A stretch of 64,000 nt of DNA from positions 5,642,001 to 5,706,000 of the forward strand of contig NZ_JACHDO010000001.1 of assembly GCF_014201115.1 (NCBI RefSeq), written 5' to 3'. Positions 44,236-53,700 of the stretch are shown here, piece by piece (the stretch's first letter is position 1; the number at the start of each line of letters is the position of its first letter). A program made the translations under genes and the position numbers. The notes under the pieces are model-generated. The model was not told the DNA's origin. It did not search any database and saw only the letters and a program-made list of their open reading frames with translations. This DNA comes from Nocardiopsis metallicus (lineage in GTDB: Bacteria > Actinomycetota > Actinomycetes > Streptosporangiales > Streptosporangiaceae).

Positions 44236-44503
44236 CAACGCGTTGACGGAGACGAGTAACCGCGGGACCACGTGAGCCGAGAGAACTGCCGGTAGCTGGG
44301 AAGGCAGTCTCACGCCCCGCGGCGAAGACCCTCCCGAGCGCGGGGAGGAACGGTCCTCTGCGGCCCCATGCCCCGCCGGATGGCCCCCGTCATAGGGCCT
44401 GAACGAGGTCGCTGTCCGAGCGACGAAAGTGCGGTGGCACCGCGAGTTGCCCTTCTCGCCCGCACTCCCAAGGGATCATGACGAGGTCCTTTGGAGGACT
44501 GCT
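44236..44503 (+). ncRNA. T-box riboswitch, tRNA-Asp-specific by sequence
   Basis: The antiterminator-type element is complete: stem GTGCGG (44429-44434)/CCGCAC (44460-44465), bulge TGGCACC (44435-44441) and upper stem GCGAG/CTCGC (44442-44446/44455-44459). TGGC in the bulge pairs with tRNA ending G73-CCA, as tRNA-Asp does. Stem I has helix CCGCGGG (44260-44266)/CCCGCGG (44316-44322) with AGTA on its 5' side and GAA-GAC on its 3' side, the canonical specifier-loop layout; the specifier GAC (44327-44329) is an Asp codon. Just downstream GTCCT/AGGAC (44486-44490/44495-44499) buries the GGAGG ribosome site, so control is probably translational. Confidence 0.85.
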
Positions 44504-45826
44504 GTGATCCACCCTACGAGCCGTGTACTGGTCGCTGAACTGCGAGAACACGTCGGGGAATCTGTTTCGATCTCAGGATGGGTGAACACCCTCCGCCTGC
44601 AGAGCAAGATCCAATTCGTGGTCGTGAGGGACCACACCGGCATGACCCAGGTCACGCACAAGCGAGGTAGCGCTGGTGACGTTGTCGAGTCGGAGCTGGA
44701 GCGTCTGACCACGGAGTCAGCCGTCCGCATCACTGGCCGTGTGGTCGACAACCCCATCGTCAAGCTCGGTGGACTGGAGATCATCCCCGAGTCCGTCGAG
44801 ATCCTGAACCTGGCCGAGACCCCTCTGCCCATCGACGAGCACACCGGGCTCGAGCAGCGTCTGGACTGGCGCTTCCTGGACGTGCGTCGCCGTTTCCCCG
44901 CCCAGGTGCTCTTCGCCGTGCAGACCACCCTCGAGCAGGGCATGCGCGAGTACGCCTATGCGCAGGGGTGCACCGAGATGCACACCCCCAAGCTGATGGG
45001 CACCGCCTCGGAGTCCGGCGCCGAGGTGTTCAAGCTCGGCTACTTCGACCGAGACGCCTATCTGGCCCAGTCGCCGCAGTTCTTCAAACAGATGGCGATC
45101 GCGGCCGGGATCGACAAGGTCTTCGAGATCGGCCCCGTCTTCCGCGCCGAGCCCTCATTCACCTCCCGGCACGCGACCGAGTTCACCGGTGTGGACGTCG
45201 AGCTGGCCTGGATCTCGGACGTCGAAGACGTCATGGCGTTCGAAGAGCGGATGCTCGCGCACGCCCTGGCCAAAGTCGCCGAGGCCCACGGCGAGGCGAT
45301 CCGGGAAGCCTTCGGCGTCGAGGTAACGGTCCCCTCGGTGCCATTCCCGCGAATCACCATGGCCGACGCTCAGGAAATCCTCCGAGCCGAGGGCTGGGAC
45401 CCCGAAGGCGCCAAGGAGGACCTGGACCCGGAGGGGGAACGCGGGATCGCCGCCCACATCCAGCGAGAGACGGGGCACGAGTTCGTCTTCGTCACTGACT
45501 ACCCGGCCAGTATCCGACCCTTCTACCACATGCGTCCGGCCGGGCGACCCGACCTCACATCCAGCTTCGACCTGATGTGGAAGGGACTGGAGATCACTAC
45601 CGGCGCCCAGCGCGAGCACCGGCACGGCGTCCTGCTCAAGCAGGCCGCCGAGAAGGACATGAACACCGGACCCATGCAGGACTACCTGAACACCTTCCGG
45701 TACGGCTGCCCGCCGCACGGCGGTCTTGGTATGGGCCTCAGCCGTGTCCTGATGGTGCTGCTCGGTCTGGACTCCATCCGTGAGGCCAGCTTCCTCTTCC
45801 GCGGCCCCAACCGGCTTACGCCGTAG
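44504..45826 (+). CDS. aspS: Aspartate--tRNA ligase, archaeal-type (possibly non-discriminating Asp/Asn)
   Basis: 440 aa, the length of archaeal/eukaryal-type AspRS rather than the bacterial type of about 590. N-terminal OB fold for the anticodon (VSISGWVNTLRLQSKIQFVVVRDHTG), class II motif 2 FRAEPSFTSRHATEF, the AspRS-type DYPASIRPFYHM, GLEITTGAQREHRHG, and motif 3 GGLGMGLSRVLMVLLGL. GTG 44504 follows GGAGG by six bases. It charges tRNA with Asp; the compact type often also charges tRNA-Asn. Expression is set by the T-box in front. A second AspRS on an island next to peptide-modifying genes may give resistance to an AspRS inhibitor or supply Asp-tRNA. Confidence 0.9.
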   Translation: MIHPTSRVLVAELREHVGESVSISGWVNTLRLQSKIQFVVVRDHTGMTQVTHKRGSAGDVVESELERLTTESAVRITGRVVDNPIVKLGGLEIIPESVEILNLAETPLPIDEHTGLEQRLDWRFLDVRRRFPAQVLFAVQTTLEQGMREYAYAQGCTEMHTPKLMGTASESGAEVFKLGYFDRDAYLAQSPQFFKQMAIAAGIDKVFEIGPVFRAEPSFTSRHATEFTGVDVELAWISDVEDVMAFEERMLAHALAKVAEAHGEAIREAFGVEVTVPSVPFPRITMADAQEILRAEGWDPEGAKEDLDPEGERGIAAHIQRETGHEFVFVTDYPASIRPFYHMRPAGRPDLTSSFDLMWKGLEITTGAQREHRHGVLLKQAAEKDMNTGPMQDYLNTFRYGCPPHGGLGMGLSRVLMVLLGLDSIREASFLFRGPNRLTP

Positions 45827-45836
45827 GGACGCGCCT

Positions 45837-45870
45837 GGGGTGGTCCTGCCCGTCGTGGCAGGACCACCCC
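45837..45870 (+). terminator. Terminator of aspS
   Basis: A perfect 14-bp stem, GGGGTGGTCCTGCC pairing with GGCAGGACCACCCC around CGTCGT, beginning 10 bp after the stop codon. Confidence 0.85.
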
Positions 45871-45879
45871 GGTTCCCGT

Positions 45880-47229
45880 GGGTGTGTCAAGTTAAGGGTG
45901 TAACTGTTGTTCTTGGTCAGCGGCGTGTCGCGGTCAACCGGCCATCAAAGGTCAGATCGAACGCGTTCAGCGCCTTCTTCCAGCGCGCGCTCCACTTGGC
46001 CCGCCCGGTCCCCTTCGGATCCAGAGCCATCAACGCCATGTAGACGCACTTGAGCGCGGCCTGCTCGTTGGGGAAGTGCCCCCGAGCCTTGACCGCGCGG
46101 CGGATCCGGGCGTTGATCGACTCGATCGCGTTCGTGGTGCAGATGATCTTGCGGATCTCCACATCGAAGGCCAGGAACGGCACCATCTCCGCCCAGGCGT
46201 TCTCCCACAACCGCACGATCGCCGGGTACTTGTCCCCCCACTCCTCGCAGAACTCGGAGAACCGCTCCAGAGCGGCCTCCTCGGTGGCGGCGGTGTAGAC
46301 GGGCTTGAGCGCCTTGGCGACCTTCTCCCAGTCGGCCCGGGAGGCGTAGCGGAAGCTGTTGCGCAGCAGGTGCACGATGCAGGTCTGCACCACCGTGCGC
46401 GGCCACACCGACTCCACCGCCTCGCTCATGCCCTTGATCCCGTCGGCCACGAGCATGAGCACGTCGGCCACACCACGGTTCTTGAGTTCGGTGAACACGT
46501 GCGCCCAGTACTTGGCGCCCTCGTTCCCATCGCCGGCCCACAGACCGAGGATGTCGCGCTCACCCTCGGCCGTGACGCCGAGCACGACGTAGATGGGCCG
46601 GTTGGCGACCTGGCCATCGCGGATCTTGACGTTGATGGCGTCCACGAACAGCACCGGGTAGACCTGGTCCAGGGGCCGGTTCTGCCACTCGGCCATGCGC
46701 TCCATGGCCGCCTCGGTGATGTTGGAGATGGTCTGCTTGGACACGTTGGCGTCGTAGACCTCGGCCAGGTGGGCGCAGATCTCGCCGTGGGTCAGGCCGC
46801 GGGCTGAGAGTGAGAGGACGATGCCGTTGACCCCGTTCAACCGCCTCTGGCGCTTGCGGACGATCTGGGGCTCGAAGGAGCCGTCGCGGTCGCGGGGCAC
46901 GTCGAGCTCGACGGGTCCGGCCTCGGTGGTCAGGGTCTTGGACCGGGTGCCGTTGCGGGTGTTGCCGCCGGGCTCGGTGGAGCGTTCGTGCTTGGCGTAG
47001 CCCAGGTGGGTGTCCATCTCGGCGGCCAGGACGTTCTCCAGGGCGGTCTTGGTCAGGCGGGCCAGTAGCCCGTTCTCGCCGACCAGCTCGATGCCCTCGG
47101 CCTCGGCCTTGGTCTTCAGTTCCTGGACGAACTCTTCGTCCGACCTGCCAGTATCGGCCTTGACCTGCGTCTTGTCACTCATGGTGCACTCCTACCCCCT
47201 TGGAGTTACACCCCTACCTTTACACTCCC
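45880..47229 (-). mobile_element. IS256-family insertion sequence
   Basis: 1,350 bp with imperfect terminal repeats of about 25 bp (GGGTGTGTCAAG... left; GGGAGTGTAAAG... right, both ending in GGGTGTAAC) and an 8-bp target duplication GTTCCCGT at 45872-45879 and 47230-47237, as usual for IS256. It landed between the aspS terminator and the JmjC-like gene, whose stop codon touches the right duplication. Confidence 0.92.
45917..47182 (-). CDS. IS256-family (mutator-type) transposase
   Basis: 421 aa. Characteristic segments: MDTHLGYAKHERS, RNGTRSKTLTTEAGPVELDVPRDRDGSFEPQIV, the first Asp in PVLFVDAINVKIRDG, the second in VLMLVADGIKGM, CIVHLLRNSFRY (C-x2-H) and the Glu in TNAIESINARIRR. Full length with the DDE triad intact, so probably active. 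Confidence 0.95.
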   Translation of the reverse strand: MSDKTQVKADTGRSDEEFVQELKTKAEAEGIELVGENGLLARLTKTALENVLAAEMDTHLGYAKHERSTEPGGNTRNGTRSKTLTTEAGPVELDVPRDRDGSFEPQIVRKRQRRLNGVNGIVLSLSARGLTHGEICAHLAEVYDANVSKQTISNITEAAMERMAEWQNRPLDQVYPVLFVDAINVKIRDGQVANRPIYVVLGVTAEGERDILGLWAGDGNEGAKYWAHVFTELKNRGVADVLMLVADGIKGMSEAVESVWPRTVVQTCIVHLLRNSFRYASRADWEKVAKALKPVYTAATEEAALERFSEFCEEWGDKYPAIVRLWENAWAEMVPFLAFDVEIRKIICTTNAIESINARIRRAVKARGHFPNEQAALKCVYMALMALDPKGTGRAKWSARWKKALNAFDLTFDGRLTATRR

Positions 47230-47236
47230 GTTCCCG

Positions 47237-48022
47237 TCAGTAGCGGGTGTTGCGCAGGTCGTGGAGCCAGGCTTCGGCGGGATGGTCATCCCAGTAGCGG
47301 CGCAGGGCCACTTCCCGTTCGGCGTAGACGCCGTGGTGGCACAGGGCTCCGTGGGAGAGGTTGATGCTCATGCTGAGCGGTGTCTCACTGGTGACCCAGT
47401 GCGGTGTGAGGGCGTGGCTCCACAGCGTGTCTCCCGGCTCCATGCGGATGGAGAGACGCTCAGCTTCGTTGTGGGCGGGCGGTTCTTCGGCTGTGGTCTT
47501 GCCGATGACGGCGTCCTCCGCCGCGAGGACTCGGTCAGGGTCGACGTAGCTGTGGAACGCCTTGACACCCTCGACCTGCCACACCAGTCCGTGGGAATTG
47601 TCGTTGTGGTAGGTAGAGGCGGCGCCCTGGCTGGAGATGAACAGCAGCGGAGCACATCGCTGCCAGGTGAAGCCCTGAGCTGAAAGAAACGTGCGCCACG
47701 GGGTCATGACGTCGTTCTGGAAGCCCTCCAGGAAGTCCTTGTAGAAGCGGCTCAGGTTGAAGTGCACCAGCCGAAAGCGCCAGGTCAGGAGTTCCTCCAG
47801 CGGTGCGCTGCGGAAGGCCGCGGTGCGGTCCAGGCGGACCTGCCAGTCGTCCGGATCGAGGACGGTGTAGCGCACCTCGTTGTCGCGTCTGATGTGGTCG
47901 AGGATGTCAACGGCCTTCGGGAACTGGAACTCGAAGGGGACCAAAGGGGCCGCGACAGGGAAGTTCGGTGGCGTCCGCCAGCGGGTGACGAACTCTTCGG
48001 ATGTCGTGACGGGTGTCTGCAC
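47237..48022 (-). CDS. JmjC/cupin-like Fe(II) 2-oxoglutarate-type oxygenase
   Basis: 261 aa. The double-stranded beta-helix core shows a facial triad pattern: His139-x-Asp141 (STYHNDNSHG) and His208 (LWSHALTPHWV), with MEPGDTLW as the cupin strand before. JmjC-like relatives hydroxylate peptide or protein side chains. Fourth gene of the minus-strand operon, 18 bp after the second radical SAM gene; GAGG precedes its GTG. Its substrate is likely the same peptide or protein as the radical SAM enzymes. The IS256 insertion lies just beyond its stop and leaves it intact. Confidence 0.75.
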   Translation of the reverse strand: MQTPVTTSEEFVTRWRTPPNFPVAAPLVPFEFQFPKAVDILDHIRRDNEVRYTVLDPDDWQVRLDRTAAFRSAPLEELLTWRFRLVHFNLSRFYKDFLEGFQNDVMTPWRTFLSAQGFTWQRCAPLLFISSQGAASTYHNDNSHGLVWQVEGVKAFHSYVDPDRVLAAEDAVIGKTTAEEPPAHNEAERLSIRMEPGDTLWSHALTPHWVTSETPLSMSINLSHGALCHHGVYAEREVALRRYWDDHPAEAWLHDLRNTRY

Positions 48023-48040
48023 GGGTGACCTCGCGGGGTG

Positions 48041-48898
48041 TCAGGAACGGCAGATGGCAGCGCAGTCTGTAGTGACCCGGTCGGTGGTCGGCCGGACGAG
48101 GAACTCCCTGACGTCAGACCGGGGTTGGTGGGTGCTCACGCCGACTTCGCTGAATGGGCAGCGCCTCAGTTGGCCCTCAGCGGAGACGTACAGCGCTCGC
48201 GACCGGCAGAGGTGCCGACATCCTGGTGAGCGCCGCATGGCCCGCAGATGGGCGAGGTAGTCGCGAAAGCCATCCCCGAGTTCGAAGTGATGCTCGAGTA
48301 CGGCCGCATCGCGTTGCTGCTGCTCCTCGTAGCCAGCCACGGTCATCCGGGCGCGCTGGATCGCGAGCTCGTCGAGCAAGACCGGGCTGAACTGGAGCTC
48401 CGCGCCCGCCTCCGTCACGAGCCGCGCCAGCTCACGGCATTCATCGTCGACAAGGTCCCAGTAGCTGACGTGCAGGACGCTCGCAGGGGCATCGACCCTC
48501 AGCAGGGTACTGATACCCGACCCCACGGAACGCCTGGTCCGACCCAGCTTCATCGCGCCACGCGAGTCCGCGGAGACGGTCACGTTCTCCACGAGGTGTG
48601 CGACTTCGGCGAGGGCGGTGACCTCGGCCTCGGTACGGGCCGAGGTCACCACGGAGACAGGCAAACCGAACTGGTGCGAAAGACGAACCAGTTGTCGCAG
48701 TTCGGGGTGATGCGTCGGCTCACCGCCCGTGAGGCAGATGCTCTCGACGCCGATCTCCCTGAGGCGGGACAGGGATCGGGTGTACGTCGCGACGTCCAGG
48801 AATCCGTGGGCCCGATCGGCCCGGAAGCAGAATCCGCACGCGACGGCGCAGTGCCCGGCAGTGGAGACGAGCGCGGTCCGGAACCGCGGGGTGGTCAT
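48041..48898 (-). CDS. Radical SAM enzyme, short, second of the pair
   Basis: 285 aa from ATG 48898, whose ATGA overlaps the stop of the upstream radical SAM gene. Cluster motif C17-x3-C21-x2-C24 (HCAVACGFC), AdoMet-contact strand ICLTGGEPTHHPEL. The C-terminus has extra Cys (SPGCRHLCRSRALYVSAEGQLRRCPF and TDCAAIC) as in truncated SPASM/twitch auxiliary cluster sites. Works with the preceding enzyme; the reaction is unknown. Confidence 0.85.
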   Translation of the reverse strand: MTTPRFRTALVSTAGHCAVACGFCFRADRAHGFLDVATYTRSLSRLREIGVESICLTGGEPTHHPELRQLVRLSHQFGLPVSVVTSARTEAEVTALAEVAHLVENVTVSADSRGAMKLGRTRRSVGSGISTLLRVDAPASVLHVSYWDLVDDECRELARLVTEAGAELQFSPVLLDELAIQRARMTVAGYEEQQQRDAAVLEHHFELGDGFRDYLAHLRAMRRSPGCRHLCRSRALYVSAEGQLRRCPFSEVGVSTHQPRSDVREFLVRPTTDRVTTDCAAICRS

Positions 48899-50199
48899 TG
48901 CACCCCCGTGTTGTCCCAGACCGCGATCTCGACCGTTCCGGTGTAGAAGGCGCACATCTCCTCATCAGGCGCGTCCGCGCCCACCAGGGCCTGCTCATTG
49001 CGTGACGGCCCGCCGCAGATGGCCAGCGCTGGACAGTCGCCGCATTTCTCGTACGGGGCGACCTCTTTGGCGACGCCGCCCAACAGCTCCGGGCCAGCGC
49101 GCAACTCATCGAGCGTGTGGATGAAACTGGGCTCGGTGAAGTTGATGTCGCACAGGCTGATCCTGCTGCCGGGCAGCAGGGCAGCGTTGAGGCTCCGGTC
49201 GCCCTGCATGTGGTCGAAGAGCATCGGGCGCCGGGTGTCGAGAGCCTGAAAGGCACGGTCGAGGACGGAGAAGAGCATGCCTCCCTTGCTGAGCGCGGTG
49301 AGCCGGGCCTCATAGAGTTCGCGCGCGAGGTCGCGTCCCTTGACGCGCCAGCGCCCTTCGGAGGGAATCGGGGTGTTGACGTAGATGAACTTCAGCCCGA
49401 GTTCCTCGATGATCCACGAGACCGTCTCGCCGAGCTGACCGATGTTGGCCGCTGTCGGTGTGAGATTGCATCCCACGTAGAGGCCATCGGCCTCCAGCAG
49501 GCACCGAACGTTGGCGCCGATGCGGTCGTCGGCGGATTGACCGCCGAGGAGTCTGCGGTTGACGGCGTTGATGGCCGGCGGGCCGTCGACCGAGATGCCG
49601 ATGCCGTACTGGTGCCGGACGAAGTGCTCAAGCATCTCGTCTGTGAGGCGGGCTCCGTTGGTGACGACGGTGCGGCGGATGCGCTCGACGTCGTAGCGGG
49701 ATGCAAGCTCGTCGGCCAGCGCATCGCCGTAGCGCATGAGGTCGAACCGGATCGTCGGCTCACCGCCGAACCACTGGATCGAGACTTCCCGCTGCCCAGC
49801 GTTCTGTTCGAAGAGGTACGTCAGCCCCTCTGCGAGTTCGTGGTGTGTCATGTCGGGCTTGCCGGTGTTGGTGTCGACGAAGCAGTACGTGCACGCCATG
49901 TTGCAGCGGTCGGTGAGTACGACGCGCAGACCGCTGATCCGGCTGGGTGTCGGGGCGAGGCCCAGGTCGTGGAGGCGGGCACGGAGGGCTTCGCGCCGGC
50001 CGGTCGGTGGCTCGTCCGGTGTGAAGCCGAGCCCAGCGAGGGCGTCATGAGTCGCGGTCGGGGGAGCAGCGGAGAGGTCTGCGACCTCCCCGCGGTCGAG
50101 GTACACGCTGTCCAGACCGACCGGGTCGAGGAGCACGGATTCCTCGTCCCGGTCGTACTGGACGTACTTCCCCCACAGGAGCTGGGAAGAAGAGGTCAT
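48895..50199 (-). CDS. Radical SAM/SPASM peptide-modifying enzyme
   Basis: 434 aa. About 90 N-terminal residues resembling a RiPP-recognition region precede the AdoMet cluster motif C99-x3-C103-x2-C106 (RCNMACTYC). Then SIQWFGGEPTIRFD, TVVTNGARLTDEM and GIGISVDGPPAINAVNRR follow, and a SPASM region with C386, C389, C395 and C416 (EKCGDCPALAICGGPSRN). This is the anSME/SPASM class that modifies ribosomal peptides or proteins. It starts 4 bp after the 118-aa gene, so the two are translated together. Confidence 0.9.
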   Translation of the reverse strand: MTSSSQLLWGKYVQYDRDEESVLLDPVGLDSVYLDRGEVADLSAAPPTATHDALAGLGFTPDEPPTGRREALRARLHDLGLAPTPSRISGLRVVLTDRCNMACTYCFVDTNTGKPDMTHHELAEGLTYLFEQNAGQREVSIQWFGGEPTIRFDLMRYGDALADELASRYDVERIRRTVVTNGARLTDEMLEHFVRHQYGIGISVDGPPAINAVNRRLLGGQSADDRIGANVRCLLEADGLYVGCNLTPTAANIGQLGETVSWIIEELGLKFIYVNTPIPSEGRWRVKGRDLARELYEARLTALSKGGMLFSVLDRAFQALDTRRPMLFDHMQGDRSLNAALLPGSRISLCDINFTEPSFIHTLDELRAGPELLGGVAKEVAPYEKCGDCPALAICGGPSRNEQALVGADAPDEEMCAFYTGTVEIAVWDNTGVQ

Positions 50200-50203
50200 G
50201 GTG

Positions 50204-50560
50204 TCAGGCCGTTTCCTCTTCGCTGATGCCCAGTTCGGCCATGGCCTCGCGAATGGCCTTCTCGTAGGTGACCTGAAGTTCGGCCGAGGCGGCGGGCGAA
50301 CCGCCGTCCGCCAGGACGATCACGCCGGGCAGGGTGGGGTTCGGAGCGATGATGGCGATCCCAGCGGGCTCGGTGCTGATCGCCATGACGGCGCCCTCGA
50401 CGGTCACCCAGTCGAGCTTGTCCTTGACGGCTTCGAGAATCCTGCTCTGCTGCTCCTGGAAGGACTCGCGCTCTCCCATCCAGACCCCTGCCTTGCTCTT
50501 GGAGTCCACGACGTCGGCGTAGATGAGGTGATCGGTCTTGCTGCGACGAGCAGTCGGCAT
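50204..50560 (-). CDS. 118-aa protein, candidate substrate or recognition partner of the radical SAM pair
   Basis: First gene of the four-gene operon; AGAGG six bases before the ATG. Not recognised. A charged N-terminus is followed by MGERESFQEQQSRILEAVKDKLDWVTVEGA, a hydrophobic VMAISTEPAGIAIIAPNPTLPGVIVLAD stretch and an acidic helix ending in EEETA. It has no Cys and no typical leader/core split. It could be an unusual RiPP precursor, a peptide chaperone, or a small protein modified in its middle segment. Confidence 0.65.
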   Translation of the reverse strand: MPTARRSKTDHLIYADVVDSKSKAGVWMGERESFQEQQSRILEAVKDKLDWVTVEGAVMAISTEPAGIAIIAPNPTLPGVIVLADGGSPAASAELQVTYEKAIREAMAELGISEEETA

Positions 50561-50769
50561 GTCCTGCCTCTCTTCGATCGGTACGGAGCCACTTTCAACC
50601 GTCGTTGACAGCTACCCGGCTCGGCTCCGGCCAGGCACGTCCACGCTGTCACTTCGGCTCGGAACGCAGCCATGGGGCGCCGTCCTAGTCCTGCCCTAAT
50701 TCCGTTGTCGGCTGGCTACCGTAAGGTGCACGAGGACGACCCGGTGCGAAACGGAAGGGATACGGACCC

Positions 50770-53700
50770 ATGGGTTCGTTGGTGGCCCGATGGACCGGCC
50801 GGGAGGCACGCGCCTTTCGCGAGGCCAAACGCATGAGCGTTCGGGAGTTCGCGGCTCATCTGGGGGTCAACGATGCCGCCGTGTCCAACTGGGAACGCCG
50901 CGGCACCAGGGCGAGGCTGCGCTACGACACACAGCAACTCCTCGATACGGACCTCACCCGATCCGAGCCGGAGGTAGCTGATCGGTTCGAGCTCATCCTG
51001 CGATCCGAGACTCCCGACGATCCGACCGCCCAGTCGCAGCCGCAGGACGAGACAGCGGCCAGTGGCATCCACTTTGGTGGCCGCTCCGGGCAACGAACCG
51101 CCTCCCTTCTTGATGCGGCTCGAACCACGGTCACCGAGTCGACGTACCACCCCGATCAGACAGCCCTCGAACGATTCCGGCGGTTCCTCGACTCTCAAGC
51201 GCGGGTCTTCGTCCTCACCGGAGCCACCGGCAGCGGGAAGACCCTACTCACCCAGTACCTGGCGCACCGGTGGTCGGAGCATGTGGACTTCCAGCTGCAC
51301 ACCTGTTCCACGTGGGCTCTGTCCACGATGAACCTCGCCACGGAGATACTGCGGTACGCCTCGCTGTCTGGTGGTGAGGACGCACTGCTGACTCTGGAAC
51401 GCGCATCACACTTCCTCGAGCGCCCGTGCGTCGTGGTCATCGATGGCGTCGACACCCAGGAGCACCTCACCTCCGTCGGGCGGCATATCGACGGCATCCT
51501 TCGACAAGCCCATTCCGATCGCCTGCGGTTCCTTGTCGTGGTGAGAACGTCTCCCGAACCCGACCTGTCACCCTTTCCCGTCCTGTCAGCCGCCGCCTTC
51601 GGCCATGTGGCGCAGCCGTCCAGGGCGTCCCACACCATGGAGCCATGGACTCTGGCGGAGGCCCGGGAACTGTGGGACCGCGAGCGTCACGCGGATCAGA
51701 TCCCGTTCTCGGACCTGCCGGAATCGCTGCGGTACCTGGCGAGAACGCCCTTGTACATGCGGATGCTGCGGACCGCTGGGGACACCACTCCGGTACGAGC
51801 GCGACCAGGGGCCATCAATGCGTTTCGGCTTGTCGACCACTGCGTTTGTATGGTTCTCGGCCGTGGCTCCCACGACATCGGCTCGGACACGGGTCGCTTC
51901 ACGCGGCTCGCCCGCGAACTGATGCCCGAGGCCATCCCCGGACCGTTGGCCATCGCCGATCAACAGCCTGAACCGGTTCGGGCGTCGAAAGCTCCCGCTG
52001 GGGAGCCAGTGTTCGCATTCGTCGAGCGGGCCTCGGACGGACGAGAACGATTCACGCATGACGTGTTCCGTGAGTACTTTCTCGCCGTCCACATCGTCGA
52101 GCAGATGACAGCCAGGGGACGATCCATCGCGACGGTCGCGGCCTTCAATGACCTGGCTGATCACGCCGCCCGATCGGCTGCGGCTCGGGGCGTATTCGAC
52201 TTCGTCGTGTGCGCCCTCGACTGCCGTGCGCCAAACCTCGTCGGGGTCATCGCCATGGCGCCGTCGATCGATCTGGACGCCGCTCTACCGATGTTGCTCG
52301 AGACTGCTGCGGCCAGTGGTGCTCTCGTGTCCGCCGAGGTGGTTCGCTCTTGTGCTCGCCGGTGTACACAGACCGCGACTCACCAGCTCGCGCGTGCGCT
52401 GCTCGCGACTCCGCACCTCGGGGAGTCGCTCGGGGAACAGTACGCGCCCTGGATCGTCGAGCAACTACGAACCCACGGTTTCGGGATCTGGGACGAGGTC
52501 GCCCGCCACGTCGAACACGCTCTCGACATCCAGGTCAGTACACGCATCGTGGACTGTATCGACCTAGACCAGGCTGAGGAGGCCGCCTTCCTAGCACGGC
52601 ACTTCGATCTGTTCGCCGGTGCCAGGCATGACCATGCCGATCTGCTTCAGCGACTCCTGCGACATCTGGACTGGCGCGTACGGGCGGGCCTGGCGGAGGC
52701 TCTGCTCGGTCACCGCGGACTCAGCTCAACGTTCGTGAACCGCGTCGTCGAACATCTCGTCCACGATGATGACTACAAGGTGCGCGCCGCTATCGCCCGC
52801 GCGGTAGGAACTCTCGACACCGTCGCCGTGCACGACCACGTCCAAGCGTTGCTTTCGGACGGCAACTGGCACGTTCGTGAACGCACTCTGCAGGGACTTC
52901 TCGAGGGGCCGCGAGCACCACTGCCACATCCGGAAGTGGCCCACGCCGTGATGAGGGGCCTCGCCGCCGACAAGGGTTGGGACGCGGCTCCTGCTTCCAC
53001 GGCGAAGCTCCTCGCGAGAATGCGGCTCCTCAACGGAGGGTCGGCCCACGAAGCATCCCCTTCTGAGGGGGGAGCCCTCTTCGGGTTACTCAGGGAACTT
53101 CGGACCGGCTGGATCGAACTACCGTCTCACATCGAACAATCCCTCATATCCCAGGGCAAGGTCTCCTCTCACTGGCTCACCGCCAGAGAGGCTCACGCCG
53201 CCCAGCAGCGAACGGCTTCCCCACGAGGGGAACCGAGCGCCCGTGAACGGTACCGGCGCCGTCGAGGCCAACGTTCCATCCAAGTCGCCCTCGACGTCCA
53301 CAACCTCGATCGTGCGGTCGAGGTCGCCACGGCCTCCGCCGATGCGGGGGTCGATCTCCTCGAGGTCGGCGACCCGTTGATCAAGCGAGCGGGCGTCGCC
53401 GCGATCGAGGCCGTCAAGCGTCACGCACCGGACGCGGCCGTGGTGGCCGAGATGATGTCCGCTGACTGGGGTCGCGACCAAGTCGAGCTCGCGGCCGAGG
53501 CGGGAGCTGATGTCGTCCTTCTCATCGGACCGGCCTCGATCGCCAGCGTATCCGCCGCCGTCGCGGCTGCGCGTCGCCTCGGAGTCGCACTCACGCTCGA
53601 CGTGGCGGCGGAACGCCTTGAGCCCTCGTGGCTGCGCGATATGGAACGAACCGGTGTTGACGGGTTCGTCGTCACCACCAACATCGACCTAGGAGTCGGA

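Noticed and set aside
44101-44275. Small coding frame between hydrolase and AspRS
   Set aside because: Begins MTGMDKFTPGKGRVYG but soon becomes low complexity and runs into the T-box leader; not supported as a gene.
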